Positions 32,788-44,009 are shown, numbered from the stretch's first letter. The stretch: DNA of 64,000 nucleotides from Theropithecus gelada (GCF_003255815.1 NC_037682.1:5784976-5848975); one strand, 5' to 3'. Translations and numbers: made by a program. The notes: a model not told the origin generated them from the sequence alone.

Positions 32788-32932
32788 TCAGCTACTCAGG
32801 ATGCTGAGGCAAGGGAATCGCTTGAGCTTCCCAGGAGGTGGAGGTTGCAATGAGCTGAGATTGCGCCACTGCATTCCAGCCTGGGTGACAGAGCAAGACT
32901 CTGTCTTGGAAAATAAAATAAAATAAAATAAC
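32788..32932 (+). mobile_element. Alu right-monomer fragment
   Basis: Starts at CAGCTACTCAGGATGCTGAG; ends in a TAAAA-repeat tail (32911-32932). Confidence 0.92.
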
Positions 32933-33080
32933 TTCAAAAATATTGCAGTACAATGCAGCACTGAAACAAGAAGCTGTTGTGTATGTGAGATTGCCTGTCC
33001 CACATTGGGCAATGCAACTGAAGGCAATAGAAACCAGGACATTGCTCAGAATACGCCATAAAGCTCCACCATGCTAAGAG

Positions 33081-33152
33081 CTTAAAAAAAAAAAAAGAAA
33101 GAAAGAAAAGAAAGAAAGAAAACCAAAAATAAAAGAAGAAGAAGAAGAAAAG
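33081..33152 (+). repeat. A-rich GAAA/GAA microsatellite
   Basis: A run, then GAAA and GAAGAAGAAG units. Confidence 0.9.
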
Positions 33153-33744
33153 CTCCACTGGGCAGCTGGAGATGTTTGCATGAATAACCTCTTGATGAAA
33201 ATAGTCTATCAAAAAGTTTTTGCTGCCAGCAGAAACAACAGAAAGTAGAATCAGACCCAGAAAGACCTGTCAAAATTATCAGAATATAACACAAAATAAG
33301 CATGATTAAAGATTAAGAGAAAATATTTAAAACATAAAGAGCAAAAGATTATAAAATGACCAAGCAGATTTGGAAAGACCTAAATGTAATTCCAGAAATG
33401 AAAATATATTAAGTGATATTAACAGATGGTCAGACATGGCTGAAAATTATGTTGGTGAACCGAAAGACAGATCTGAGCTATGGCCCAGAACACAGCACAG
33501 AGAGACAATGGGAGACAAGAAGGAGCTACCAAGAGGCATGAGGGGTGCAGTAAAAGGTACACTGTATGGTCCCAGGAGCTCCAGTAGGAGAGACTAGAAT
33601 AGGGCAAAGTCTAGATCTGAAGGGGAAATGATTGAGAAGTTTTCAGAACAGATGAAAGACATCAATCCTCAGATTTGGGCATCCCAGATAATCCAACATA
33701 GGATGAGTGACAAGCAATCCATACCGGGGACATCATAGTGATAC

Positions 33745-34280
33745 CATATGATACCACAAGGTGTTTTTAAATGTACCTGGGATTTTGTTTTAATCAGGTA
33801 CATTACCATGGCAGACATGGAGACAGCTGCCTTAAAAGAAGTTTATTACTTACAGTTCAGGAGCAAGGGGCATGCCATGCTACGCAGGCTACATGGGAAA
33901 GCACCAGGGTTGGCCAGGAGGCAGAGGGAGCAGAGGAACGCAAGGGGAGAGTTTACTATTACTATTATTACTATTACCATAGTTATTATTATTACCATAG
34001 TAATAATACTAGTAAAGTACCATAATAGTCAAGACTCTCCCCTTGGTGGTAGAAGGTTAAATGAGGGTGTCCCCTATCGGGCAGAAGGCAAAACACAGAT
34101 GTTGGGGGTTGTGGCCAGAGGGTTTATGATATGATTTTTGTGCACCCATGAAAACGCAAGGATAGTAAGGATAGAAATAAGCCTGGCTATAGTTTGCTCA
34201 TGATTTCAAGACACCAAATTACAGGACATCAGGAATGATTATTACAGTGGAGTGTAGCTTAGAAGCAGCCAAAGAGGCAA
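33745..34280 (-). mobile_element. ERV-type LTR inserted in HAL1, family unresolved
   Basis: AAGAAGTTTATTACTTACAG (33838-33857) looks like an antisense polyA region. The block interrupts HAL1 cleanly. It contains a TTA microsatellite (33953-34018). Confidence 0.5.
33953..34018 (+). repeat. (TTA/ATA)n microsatellite
   Basis: TTACTATTACTATTATTACT and similar units; a tyrosine-run ORF here is only the translated repeat. Confidence 0.9.
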
Positions 34281-34425
34281 GGTTGGCCCACAGCTGACTT
34301 CTCAACAGCAATGGATGAGCAGAAGATGGTGGAATGACATCTTTAAGGTGCTAGAGTGAAGTGACTACCTAGCACTGTATACTCAACCAAAAACGTTTAA
34401 ATAATGACACATGCTAGAGGTTTCT

Positions 34426-34963
34426 CTTGGGAACATACCTATGAGTGTACGTGCTTAGTTGAAGGGAATACGGATCTGGCTTCATGGACGCTTCCAACAA
34501 TAGCTTAGTCTGGGTTCCTTCCAGTTGCTTCTATGAAATTAAAGGATTCAGACTTAAAGCTGTTGGAACTGTATTCGGAGCCTTGAGAGGAACGTGACTA
34601 TGCAACTTGAGTCATGTGGAATGCAACTGCAACTTCTGCCTTTTTTTCCCCATAAATAATTCAGAAGACCAAACGACTTTAGAGATAAGAATCCCTTGAA
34701 TTTCTACCCCTCCTCATGGAGTAATAAAGTATTTTCCTTGGAATGTAGCAATCTGTAACCGATCAAATCACTGTACGAACTGATCTTGTATGAAAAATGT
34801 TGTAATCCTGCTGAAATTTCTCTGTCTCTGCCTACGTAAGAGAAACCTTAACTTCTCCACTTTGGAACACTGACCCCATTCATTTGGAGTCAGTGTTTTC
34901 CAAGCAGCTATCCTCATGCTTTGGGCTCAAAGAATCTCTACACTTAATCATATTTTCTGAATG
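34426..34963 (+). mobile_element. Probable old ERV LTR
   Basis: TTAACTTCTCCACTTTGGAAC and CATTTGGAGTCAGTGTTTTCC resemble a primate LTR 3' half; name unresolved. Confidence 0.35.
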
Positions 34964-35210
34964 TCACTGTTTAAGGTTGACACTTCTCATCCTCACCAAC
35001 ACGGGCTTTTGAGTGCTTGCCAATCTGGTGGATGAGACATGGTATCCCAGTGTAGTTCGGGGTTGCATTTTCATGTTGACTTTTCTTATGCTGATTGCCT
35101 TTGGGGTTTCTTCTCTTGTGAAGTACCAGTTAAGTCTTTGGTTGTTTGTTTTTCTTAGGAATTTGTAGGCATTCTTCATTGTATTAACCATTACCCTTTT
35201 TTTCCTGTAT
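34964..35210 (-). mobile_element. L1M ORF2 antisense fragment
   Basis: CACTTCTCATCCTCACCAAC and TTGGTTGTTTGTTTTTCTTAG are antisense L1 ORF2 phrases. Confidence 0.7.
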
Positions 35211-35729
35211 TCTGAGGCTTTGACATCTGGGAACTTGCTGACCCTGGAGAGATGGCCCCTCCCAGGATTTGCCAATTTCTAGAAATGAAGTCACCTGTGA
35301 GTGCACCTTTCAAATGCAAACCAACTAATCCAGGGCTCACACTTGCAACTACCTCTTCTATCAGGTTCTCATACTCAGGGCTACCATCCCCCTGCCATAA
35401 TCACTCCAGGGCCAGGTATCAGACAGGCAGGGACAGCCCCTGTGCCCCAGAGCCTGTAACATTATTCAAACTAGTCCATCCTATGCCTGCTTGCCCTGCC
35501 TCACTTGTTTCTTCCTACAGAAACCACAATCAAGGCTCTTGCCCACACTTTCCCCTTAGTCCCTATCTCTCCAGACCAACTCCCGTGCTTCCCTGTACCC
35601 CCCATGCACCCTGGGTTGCAGTATGTCCCCTCCTCTTCAGATCTGTGAGTAACAAACTATCTTTTCAATGATGGTTATCCCCTGATCTGTTGGCCTCGCC
35701 ATATCTGAATAATAACAAAACCTATAGCA
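35211..35729 (+). mobile_element. ERV1-type LTR, family unresolved
   Basis: GATGGCCCCTCCCAGGATTT, AGAAACCACAATCAAGGCT and AACAAACTATCTTTTCAATG follow an LTR I know from memory but cannot name. Ends at the following Alu. Confidence 0.5.
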
Positions 35730-36158
35730 GCCGGGCGCGGTGGCTCAAGCCTGTAATCCCAGCACTTTGGGAGGCTGAGGCAGGCAGATCATGGGGTCAA
35801 GAGATCGAGACCATCATGGCCAACATGGTGAAACCCATCTCTACTAAAAATACAAAAATTTTTGTTGTTGTTGTTGTTTTGAGACGGAGTCTCGCTCTGT
35901 CACCAGGTTGGAGTGCAGTTGCACGATCTCAGCTCACTGCAAACTCCGCCTCCCAGGTTCAAGCAATTCTCCTGCCTCAGCCTCCCAAGTAGCTGGGATT
36001 ACAGGCATGCGCCACCATGCCCAGCTAATTTTTGTATTTTTAGTAGAGATGAGGTTTTGCTATGTTGGCCAGGCTGGTCTCAAACTCTTCACCTCAAGTG
36101 AGCCCTTCACCTAACCTTCCCAAAGTGCTGGGATTACAGGCATGAGCCACCGTGCCCT
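35730..36158. mobile_element. Inverted Alu pair (half plus, full minus)
   Basis: 35730-35858 is the left part of a plus AluY (GCCGGGCGCGGTGGCTCAAG); 35859-36158 is a full minus Alu beginning with a (TTG)n/T tail. There is no spacer between them. Confidence 0.93.
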
Positions 36159-36274
36159 TATGGCCCTTATGGTGTTCTTTGATTAACATAAACTCTAAAT
36201 TGTAATGTGGTCGAATTCATCAATTGCACTGAAGGCCCCAACTGGGACAATAAGGCAAAAAAAAAAAAAAAAAG

Positions 36275-36420
36275 ACATGTAAAGACTGGAAAAGAAGACA
36301 AAATCCTGTTGTTATTCACAGATAATGCAATTATCTATGTTGAAATTCCAAAATAATCTACAAACGAGTTATTCAAAATAAGAACAGACTCTACCAAGGT
36401 TTCCAGTTAGAAAGTCAGTG
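36275..36420 (+). mobile_element. L1M ORF2 fragment
   Basis: TTCACAGATAATGCAATTATC and CAAAATAATCTACAAACGAG match degenerate L1 ORF2. Confidence 0.7.
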
Positions 36421-36690
36421 TGGGAAACTCAGGAGGAAAGTACTGCCCATTACTGTCTCTTGTGGACCTGAGGCTTCATCTCTACAAACACTTCCCCAAT
36501 TACAGAAGCCAAAGGAGGGACATATAGCAAGTCCCAGACAGCTCTTAAAGCTTCTCTCAGGAAGTGACATGCCCCATTCTGCTTGCACACCATTGGCCAA
36601 AACAAGTCACATGTTCAAGCCTAACAAATGTGATTGGATAGCCACTCCCATGTTTAGGTTACACCATATAAGACTCCATCATAGCCAAGT
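36421..36690. mobile_element. Ancient LTR-like repeat relic
   Basis: CACCATTGGCCAAAACAAGTC (36586-36606) is the same phrase as at 63938 in another copy. Confidence 0.4.
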
Positions 36691-37077
36691 GGAGTGAGAT
36701 TCTTCTGCTGGTTTTGAAAAAGTGAGCTACCATACTGTGAGAGGAGAGGCCACAGGTTAGAATCTGAGGACAACCTCTAGAAGTTGAGAGTGGCTTTGGC
36801 TGACAGCCAGCAAGAAAACAAGGACTTCAGTTTTACACCAAAAGCAACTGAATTCTGTCAACAACCCCATGAGCTTAGAAGCAGATTCCTCCTCTGAGCC
36901 TCCAGTTGGGGACCACAGTCCCAGCCACCATCTTGATTTCAGCCTTATGAGAACCCAGGCAGAGAACCTAGCCAATCTGGACTTCTTGCCCTAGAGAACT
37001 GTGAGCTAATAAGGGGGTATTGCTCTAAGCCACTAAGTTTGTGTAATTTGTTATACAGCATAGATAACTAATAGAGA
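36691..37077 (+). mobile_element. MLT1 LTR
   Basis: GCATAGATAACTAATAGAGA end, AAGCCACTAAGTTTGTGTAA (37028-37047) and TCAACAACCCCATGAGCTTA (36859-36878) are MLT1 signatures. It splits L1 sequence. Confidence 0.8.
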
Positions 37078-38015
37078 ATTTGGTGGAGGTTGGTAATCTT
37101 ACCATGTGCCTGAACTATTTAAAGCTGCAAATACTGTGGTAAGAACACTAATGACCACCATAGACCCCTACCTCACACCTTACCCAAAAATCAGTTTCAG
37201 GTGGCTTAACAATTAAACGTGAAAGGCAGAACTATCAAACATTTAAAGGACAATACAGAGTAACATTTTAGAGCCTTGGGGGCAGGGACATCTTAACAAC
37301 ACATAAAAAGTACCAATCATAACAGAAAAGAATAGACTAATTTGGTCAATGTATTTTTAGACAAATGAAAATTAAGATGTTTGCACTAATTAACTGCCAG
37401 TAAAGACAATTCCAAAGGATATATTTCAGGTCAAAGAGAAATTACCACAGAAGGAATGTTTAAGATGCAAGAAAAGATTGTGCGCAAAGAGCATGGGGAA
37501 TATTTGGGGAAATCTAAGCAAACCCTGACCAAATAAAACGAGAAAAGTCAGGTCTGCTTAGGGAAGTCAAAATTAGAAGTAAACTGTATTAGGTCCGTTC
37601 TCATGCTGCTAATAAAAACATACCCGAGACTGGGTAGTTTACAAAGAAAAGAGGTTTCATTGACTCACAGTTCCACATGGCTGAGAGGCATCAGGAAACT
37701 TACCATTATGGGGAAGGGGAAGCAAACACATCCTTCTTCACGTGGCAGAAGCAAGGAGAAGTGTTGAGCAAAAGAGGGAAGCCCCTTATAAAATCATCAC
37801 ATCTTGTGAGAACTAACTCACTATCACAAGAACAAGATGGGGGAACCGCCCCCATAATTCAATATCTCCACCTGGTCCTTCCCATAACATGTGGGGATTA
37901 TGGGAACTACAAAATGAGATTTGGGTAGGGACACAGCCAGACCATAACATAAACTATATAACACAATTGCATATAAGTCAGAAGAGGAGAGACAGGAGAT
38001 GATTCTATGATTTTG
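37078..38015 (+). mobile_element. L1M fragment, continued, split by THE1/MST LTR
   Basis: AGACCCCTACCTCACACCTT (37163-37182) is L1 ORF2; the degraded sequence continues to 37584 and again after 37955. The frame is destroyed. Confidence 0.65.
37585..37949 (-). mobile_element. THE1/MST-class solo LTR
   Basis: TGTATTAGGTCCGTTCTCAT to CAGACCATAACA. Perfect 5-bp TSD TAAAC at 37580-37584 and 37950-37954. Confidence 0.96.
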
Positions 38016-38722
38016 TACCTTTTGGAAGAAGCATGAAATATTGTTTAACTTCGACCTTTACAAGTTTAGTATACCTGGTCAAAATTTCAGATCAGTTTAA
38101 CAACTTGTCCCTGCAGGTCCTACAGATCAAATTCTTCAACTATGATCAACTCCTGCAGGTCAAACTCAGATTTTATTTTTTAGCAGTTTTATTTTTGAGG
38201 GCATTTTCATTTTACCTCTTCTAATGGGTAGATGTTTATTTCATGATACACTTCAGCCAATTATTGTTAAGGCTTCAAACCTCCCAGTCACTGACCTCTT
38301 GAAGCAAGGTAAGTTGTTATCTGTGGCCCCTGAATGTTCCTCACTTCACCAATACTTACAGTGGGTGGTACAACATCATCGCAAAGATGGCTATTCAGAG
38401 AAATTGCCAATTGTCGTGGGCCTCTGAAAGGGAGCTTTTTTCACAAAATCCAACATTTCCCTGAAAACATGGCTTCACCTCTATTCTTATGATCTACAGA
38501 AGTCACAAAAAAGCACCTACTGCTGTTACCAGAATTTCAGCTCATAGTGGGGTCAAAATCTATAATTTCTCTTGTGACATATGCAAGCATTACTTTGAAT
38601 GGCATCTGACACAGTTTGGTGGTCCAGGTCATTACTGGCAAATCAAAAGTCCTGTTTCAGCCACAAAATCAAGTATCATTGCAGCCATGCTACAGAGAGG
38701 GAAACATGGGTTTTGGGTAATG
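38016..38722 (+). mobile_element. Possible ERV internal remnant
   Basis: No named match. It precedes an LTR-like block on the same strand and has broken frames (up to 78 codons, 38489-38725). Retroviral origin is inferred only from position; non-functional. Confidence 0.3.
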
Positions 38723-39047
38723 TAGATACTACAATATATTGTAACCGTGAGATCAACTCAAACTGATCAACCACTGTGTGAGTTGTTACTGGTGACACAG
38801 AGCCAGAATTGTCCAGGCGTGCACAAGATAAAACACTTTAACCTCCTGTTAATGTTGCCAGCCTGGCAGACCAGCTGTGTGGGCATCAACTGGGACTAGT
38901 TATAAATGCCATAAAAGCTCCACCCACTCCAGATCAGAGAGACAGATTTGAACATTGCCTCCTGTCTCCTTGCCGTTGACTCGCAATAAAGCTCTTTCTT
39001 TTCTCCAAAAGCCTGTGCCATAGTATTGGATGGTGAGTCCACCACTC
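38723..39047 (+). mobile_element. Unresolved ERV LTR
   Basis: TGTAGATACTAC start, GCCATAAAAGCTCC TATA-like site (38908-38921), GCAATAAAGCTC polyA signal (38983-38994), CCACCACTCA end. Confidence 0.5.
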
Positions 39048-39118
39048 AGTAATAATTTGTTGGCCTCATATTTGGCCAAATGTATATGGCACAACTGATT
39101 TTAAAATAATGCTTTCTG

Positions 39119-39365
39119 ATGAGATCACTTGGACTCAGGAAGGGGAACATCACACACCGGGGCCTATCATGGGGAGGGGGGAGGGGGGAGGGATTGCATT
39201 GGGAGTTATACCTGATGTAAATGACGAGTTGATGGGTGCAGCACACCAACATGGCACAAGTATACATATGTAACAAACCTGCACGTTATGCACATGTACC
39301 CTACAACAAAGTATAATAATAATAAATAAATTTAAAAAATAATAATAATAAATAAATAAATAAAT
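39119..39365 (+). mobile_element. Short 5'-truncated L1PA 3' end
   Basis: CACCGGGGCCTATCATGGGG and CACATGTACCCTACAACAAAG, with an ATA/AAAT tail. TSD AAATAATGCTTTCTG at 39104-39118 and 39366-39380. Confidence 0.95.
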
Positions 39366-39380
39366 AAATAATGCTTTCTG

Positions 39381-39665
39381 CTGGGTGCAGTGGCTCGTGC
39401 TTAGAATCCTAGCATTTTGGGAGGCCAAGGTGGGTGGATCACTTGAGCCCAGGAGTTCAACACCAGCCTGGGCAACATGGCAAAATCCCATCTCTACAAA
39501 AAATACAAAATTTAGCCAGGCGTGGTGGTGTGCGCCTGTAGTCCCAGCTACTGGGGGAGCTAAGGCAGGAGGATTGCTTGAGCCTAGGACACAGAGGTTG
39601 CAGTGAACCAAAATCATGCCACTGCACTCCAGCCCAGGGAACAGAGCAAGACCTTCTCTCAAATA
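39381..39665 (+). mobile_element. AluJ SINE at the same target site
   Basis: CTGGGTGCAGTGGCTCGTGC start, AATAATAAT tail. AATAATGCTTTC recurs after it (39673-39685). Confidence 0.93.
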
Positions 39666-39924
39666 ATAATAATAATAATGCTTTCAAATCCCTTTTATTG
39701 CCTACATCACAACAATTTTCTGTTAACTAAGATGATGTTTTGACTTTTGGTCTTAGTATGTTTTAGTACAAATATTCACAGACAAATTTTTCATCTAAGA
39801 GACAAATTATTCAGTTGATCCAAAATTTCTAGGGTCACCATCATGAGAACAGAAATTGAATATATATATGAGTTCCAAAGTAATAGAGGAGGAGAAAATA
39901 AAATGAGAAGAAAAATGAACAATC
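39666..39924. other. Unassigned, possibly L1-derived
   Basis: A/T-rich; nothing secure. Confidence 0.3.
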
Positions 39925-39926
39925 TG

Positions 39927-40240
39927 GGCCAGGCACAGTGGCTCACACCTGTAATCTCAGCACTTTGGGATGCCAAGGAGGGCAGGTCACAAGGTCAGGA
40001 GTTCAAGACCACCCTGGTCAACATGGTGAAACCCCGTCTCTACTAAAAATGCAAAAAATTAGCTGGGCGTGGTGGCAAGCACCTGTAATCCCAGCTACTC
40101 AGGAGGCTGAGGCAGGAGAATCGCTTGAACCTGGGAGGCGGAGGTTGCAGTGAGCTGAGACCATGCCACTGCACTCCAGCCTAGGCAACAGAGCGAGACT
40201 CTGTCTGAAAAAATAAAAATCAAAATTCAAAAATAAATCT
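39927..40240 (+). mobile_element. AluS SINE
   Basis: GGCCAGGCACAGTGGCTCAC start; A-rich tail with interruptions to about 40240. Confidence 0.95.
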
Positions 40241-40469
40241 AAAGGAAGCTACAAAAAGAGAGAAAAAACTACCTGTGGGGCAAACTCAAAGAGTGGAAAC
40301 AAATTCCCCAAAGTTACGTTGAATGTAATGGCAACCACCGAGACCTGGTCAGAGCTCTGAACTTGACCTAGAGAAAAGAACTTCGCCTACTGCCTGCTCC
40401 TGGTCCTTCAGGTTGCAGAGTTCATGCCGCCTTCTCAGAGAGGCCCCTGCTAACCTCCCTGGCTGAGCT
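40241..40469. other. Unassigned sequence
   Basis: Nothing recognised. Confidence 0.3.
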
Positions 40470-41516
40470 CACTTCCCATCTCTTTGCTTTCATGGTGTGG
40501 TCCTGTTTGGTTAGTGAAGACCATCCCTGTCATATGCAGATTCCACACTTGTGACTGCGCCCACTTGCTAAAAATCATGTGTAGCCTCAAATCAACACTT
40601 GCAGTGCCTCTACAGCCACATACAGACATGCGCAGGTGGCAAAGCATCTGCACTACTTGATGCCCACGTTCCTAGCTGAGGCTGAACCAGCCAACACACA
40701 GCCTTCTTGTCTTGGCTCTCAACCTGTTGTACTGAAACAGGTGTTATTTCTGTGATCTACTTAATGCCACATTATCCACGTGTTTGTGCATTTTGCTTGT
40801 GATTCTGTCACTTAAAGTGCTGTCTAATGTTCCTAAATCAGAAAGGCTGTGACATGCCTTATGGAGACAGACTTGCACTAGGTGAGCCTCTTTCAGGCAT
40901 GAAGTATATGGTGCTGCTGGCCATGAGTTCAGTGTTAATGAGTCAGTCATAGATAGAAAATGAGGTGTCTTCAAACAGAAACACATGTAAGACAAAGTTG
41001 CGTATTGATCAGTTGGTAAAAATACAGCCATGGTGTGCAGGAACCTAAATGATAAGGTTTGGCTCTGTGTCCCCACCCAAATCTCAACTCGAATTGTAAT
41101 CTCTACCTGTCAAGACAGAGACCAGGTGGGAGGTAATTGGATCATAGGGGCAGTTTCCCTCATGTTGTTCTCATGATAGTGAGTTCTCACGAGATCTGGT
41201 TTTCTAAGTGTTTGACAGTTCCTCCTTTACTTGCTCTCCTTCCTGCAACCTTGCAAAGAAGGTCCTTGCTTCTCCTTTGCCTTCTGCCATGATTGTAAGT
41301 TTCCTGGGGCCTCCCCAGTCATGCAGAACTGTGAGTCACTTAAATCTCTTTCCTTTATAAATTACCCAGTCTCAGGTATTTCTTTACAGCTGTGTGAAAA
41401 CAGATTAATATACTAACCCTATATTTCCCCTAGGCCTATGGGTCAGTGTTTCCTAATGCAGTGCTTGCAGTGATTTTATGGAACATAGCTACTGTGAATG
41501 ACCAGAATCAGCTGTA
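40470..41516 (+). mobile_element. Tigger3-like (pogo) transposon, 5' region and 3' end
   Basis: AAAGCATCTGCACTACTTGA and TTGTCTTGGCTCTCAACCTG are 5'UTR phrases; AAAGTGCTGTCTAATGTTCC to GTATTGATCAG is the start of a broken transposase. After an LTR insert, AACCCTATATTTCCCCTAGG to CAGAATCAGCTGTAT is the 3' end. Confidence 0.75.
41050..41412 (+). mobile_element. MST-class solo LTR nested in Tigger
   Basis: TGATAAGGTTTGGCTCTGTG to CAGATTAATATA. TSD CTAAA/CTAAC at 41045-41049 and 41413-41417. Confidence 0.93.
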
Positions 41517-41522
41517 TTTGGT

Positions 41523-41669
41523 TTGTGCATTCACTCGCCAGTATCTCCACCAATAGACTGTAAGCTCCCTGAGGGCAGGGACGCACCTCGTTCTCCCCTG
41601 AGCCTCACTCAGCACCTTGAAGGGAGCCTGGTAGCCAGGTGCTCAGTGACATATGAAAAAGGAATGATT
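41523..41669 (+). mobile_element. L2 3' end
   Basis: AGACTGTAAGCTCCCTGAGG and TTGAAGGGAGCCTGGTAG match L2. Confidence 0.8.
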
Positions 41670-41683
41670 AAGAGGCACCTGAA

Positions 41684-41987
41684 GCCGGGCGCGGTGGCTC
41701 AAGCCTGTAATCCCAGCACTTTGGGAGGCCGAGACGGGTGGATCACGAGGTCAGGAGATCGAGACCATCCTGGCGAACACAGTGAAACCCCGTCTCTACT
41801 AAAACTACAAAAAAACTAGCCGGGCGAGGTGGCGGGCGCCTGTAGTCCCAGCTACTCGGGAGGCTGAGGCAGGAGAATGGCGGGAACCCGGGAGGCGGAG
41901 CTTGCAGTGAGCTGAGATCCGGCCACTGCACTCCAGCCTGGGCGACAGAGCGAGACTCCGTCTCAAAAAAAAAAAAAAAAAAAAAAA
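41684..41987 (+). mobile_element. Young AluY, cercopithecoid AluYRa type
   Basis: Near-consensus with GGTGGCTCAAGCC, CCGAGACGGG, ACTAGCCGGGCGAGGTGG and GAGATCCGGCCACTG instead of human AluY states, as I remember for monkey AluYRa. Perfect TSD AAGAGGCACCTGA (41670-41682; 41988-42000) and a pure A tail of about 25. Confidence 0.93.
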
Positions 41988-42074
41988 AAGAGGCACCTGA
42001 GTCCACATTCATATACCCCTGGTCCCAGGATCCTGGACTCTGGAACCCATGCCCTCTTTCAGGGCAGGGAATAT

Positions 42075-42215
42075 TGGAAAGTACACTGGCCTGAACTCCC
42101 AGGGTGCTGGGCTTGAGAACCAGTGCCCCCTTTACTGAATATGTTACTGCAGGCAACTTCCAGCCTCTGGACCTCAAGTGCCTGCAAAAGGGCGAGCATG
42201 ATTTTAGCTTTTGTT
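42075..42215 (+). mobile_element. MIR SINE relic
   Basis: CTTGAGAACCAGTGCCCC and CCAGCCTCTGGACCTCAAG are degraded MIR phrases. Confidence 0.6.
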
Positions 42216-42699
42216 GGGTGTCTACTATATTCCAAATATATATCAATTAGGAGGTCTCTGAAACCCTCCACAGAAACTTCACCCATGGAATTTGTCTTTG
42301 ATAATGAGGGTTGGGCAGCATCTTCCTGACACCTTCAATATCCAAGCACCTCTGACCCCCACCATGCAGAGCTTGCAGTTTCAACCTCATGGCTCAAAAT
42401 GACTGCCACGATGCCAGCCCTTAACCTAGGCTTCATGAAGAAGAGAAGAGCCCAGGAGGAGGCAGTGATGCCTATCTCAAGGGAGCAAACGCTTACTGGA
42501 CAGTCCTCTGTAGACTTCCAATGACATCCCTTCAGCAGTGTTGCATGGCCCTGAATTTCAAGGTAGCTGGAAGGTCAGGAAACTTCTCCGGGCCCATTTC
42601 TAACACCACTGCCTCCAGGGTTCTCTTAGGAAGGGAGAAGGGAGACCAGCCAGTGGGCCCGCAACTGGCAACATGGTCCCTCGTGCTCAGCAGTTTGAG
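42216..42699. other. Unique sequence
   Basis: Nothing recognised. Confidence 0.35.
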
Positions 42700-42850
42700 A
42701 TGGTTCCACAATCATTCCCATGAGGCAGGTATTTTTTAACAAACTACAGCACAAAGAAGTTGAGGAACGTGAACCAAGCTCCTCAGAGCTGGGATCTGAA
42801 CCTAAATCAGGGGTCTCCAGGTTCTTTCTCTGAACCTGGCTTCTGCCATT
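42700..42850 (-). mobile_element. MIR SINE relic
   Basis: CATGAGGCAGGTATTTTTTA, then AGCTGGGATCTGAACCTAA in antisense MIR order. Confidence 0.75.
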
Positions 42851-44009
42851 TTAGGTAGAAATTTGGCTATCACAGATAAGGAAGGCTGCCAGGAGGAATT
42901 TTTGGTCTCCCTCCTCCCTCTTCTCCACCCCTGCCTGCCCAAGACCGCCACCTCATTTCCGACTTTTACCCAGGTAATCTGAAATCACACATTGTACGGG
43001 CTAAGCCTGGATGATGTGTCTAATGTTTCCAAGTAACTCGGTACAATAATGTCCTTTTCTGTGACTGGGAGCTCGGGACAATGCAGGCTCCCCAGCCAAG
43101 TCACGTTGCATAAGGCAACAAGGACACTTCTCCATCTATCAGGAAACGAACCCCTTTGGCCACAATGGAAAGTCTATGAGGTCTGGGCACTACCGGCTCC
43201 TAAAATCTCTTGTGGAATGCTGAGATTTGTTTCAGGAGCAGGAGGAGAGCTAGGGGGTACGAAAAGGAAACCAGGGATTAAGATAACCCTCTACAGGGCA
43301 GCCCACGGCTCTGATATTTCCTGTTGAGCAAACATCTGGGTTCTGGCACCGCCGTGGGGCAGCTCTTCCTGAGACTGTCAGCCCCATACCTCCCGAAGCT
43401 CCTGGAGCACCTGGGTGGTGGGATCAGAAGGAGAGGTCGGGGGTTTCAAGACCTGCAGAAATCTGGGTGCCACTACACCCCTAAAAGCAGCGGGAAGAGC
43501 TGGAGGTGTCCACAGCAGATGGGGAATGGGTAGGGCTCGGTGGTGGCCCCAGCTGCCCAGCACCTCTTCAGAGGATGTGCTGGATGAGGGATGAGGACAT
43601 ACAGAGGCTTAGACATGGGAGTCCCAGCAGAGGGGGTGGCAGGACCAGTGGGAGCTTCCCCTTGTTTAGGGCACCTCCCACTCCATTGAGATCTGGCCCA
43701 TTTTGATAACTCCCATGCTACGCTGAGAGCCACTGCCCAGGCATCAGTCACCTCACCCTGCAATTGGGCATGTAGAGACGCTGTGCCATAAAGCCACTGG
43801 AGGGTGAAGGGCTGCTGTCACACTGCTGCCTCTGAGACCACCAGGCATGTTCAGCTCTTCTTACTCACATCCCAGATTCCTAGTGGTGGGTCTTCCCCTC
43901 CTAGTCCGTCCTCTTTGCATATCCTTGCCACATTAATCTTCCCAAAAATGCCATGTGCATGAACCACCCCCACCCCACACTCTAAACCCTTCGAGACTGA
44001 TCCTGAGCA
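42851..44009. other. Repeat-free unique sequence
   Basis: No gene or repeat recognised; 42980-43320 looks like complex single-copy DNA. ORFs of up to 96 aa are not convincing. Confidence 0.45.

Larger units (their letters stand above)
33190..34425 (+). mobile_element. HAL1/L1M ORF1-type relic, split by an ERV LTR
   Basis: TTTTCAGAACAGATGAAAGAC, CCAGATAATCCAACATAGGA (33600-33740) and, after the insert, CAGCTGACTTCTCAACAGCA (34291-34310) follow HAL1/L1M in order. The insert is 33745-34280. No open frame remains. Confidence 0.75.

Noticed and set aside
33771..34025. ORF with a run of tyrosines
   Set aside because: Translation of a TTA/TAT microsatellite.
39150..39662. 170-aa ORF on the minus strand
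   Set aside because: Made of antisense Alu and L1 sequence; Alu antisense commonly yields such frames.
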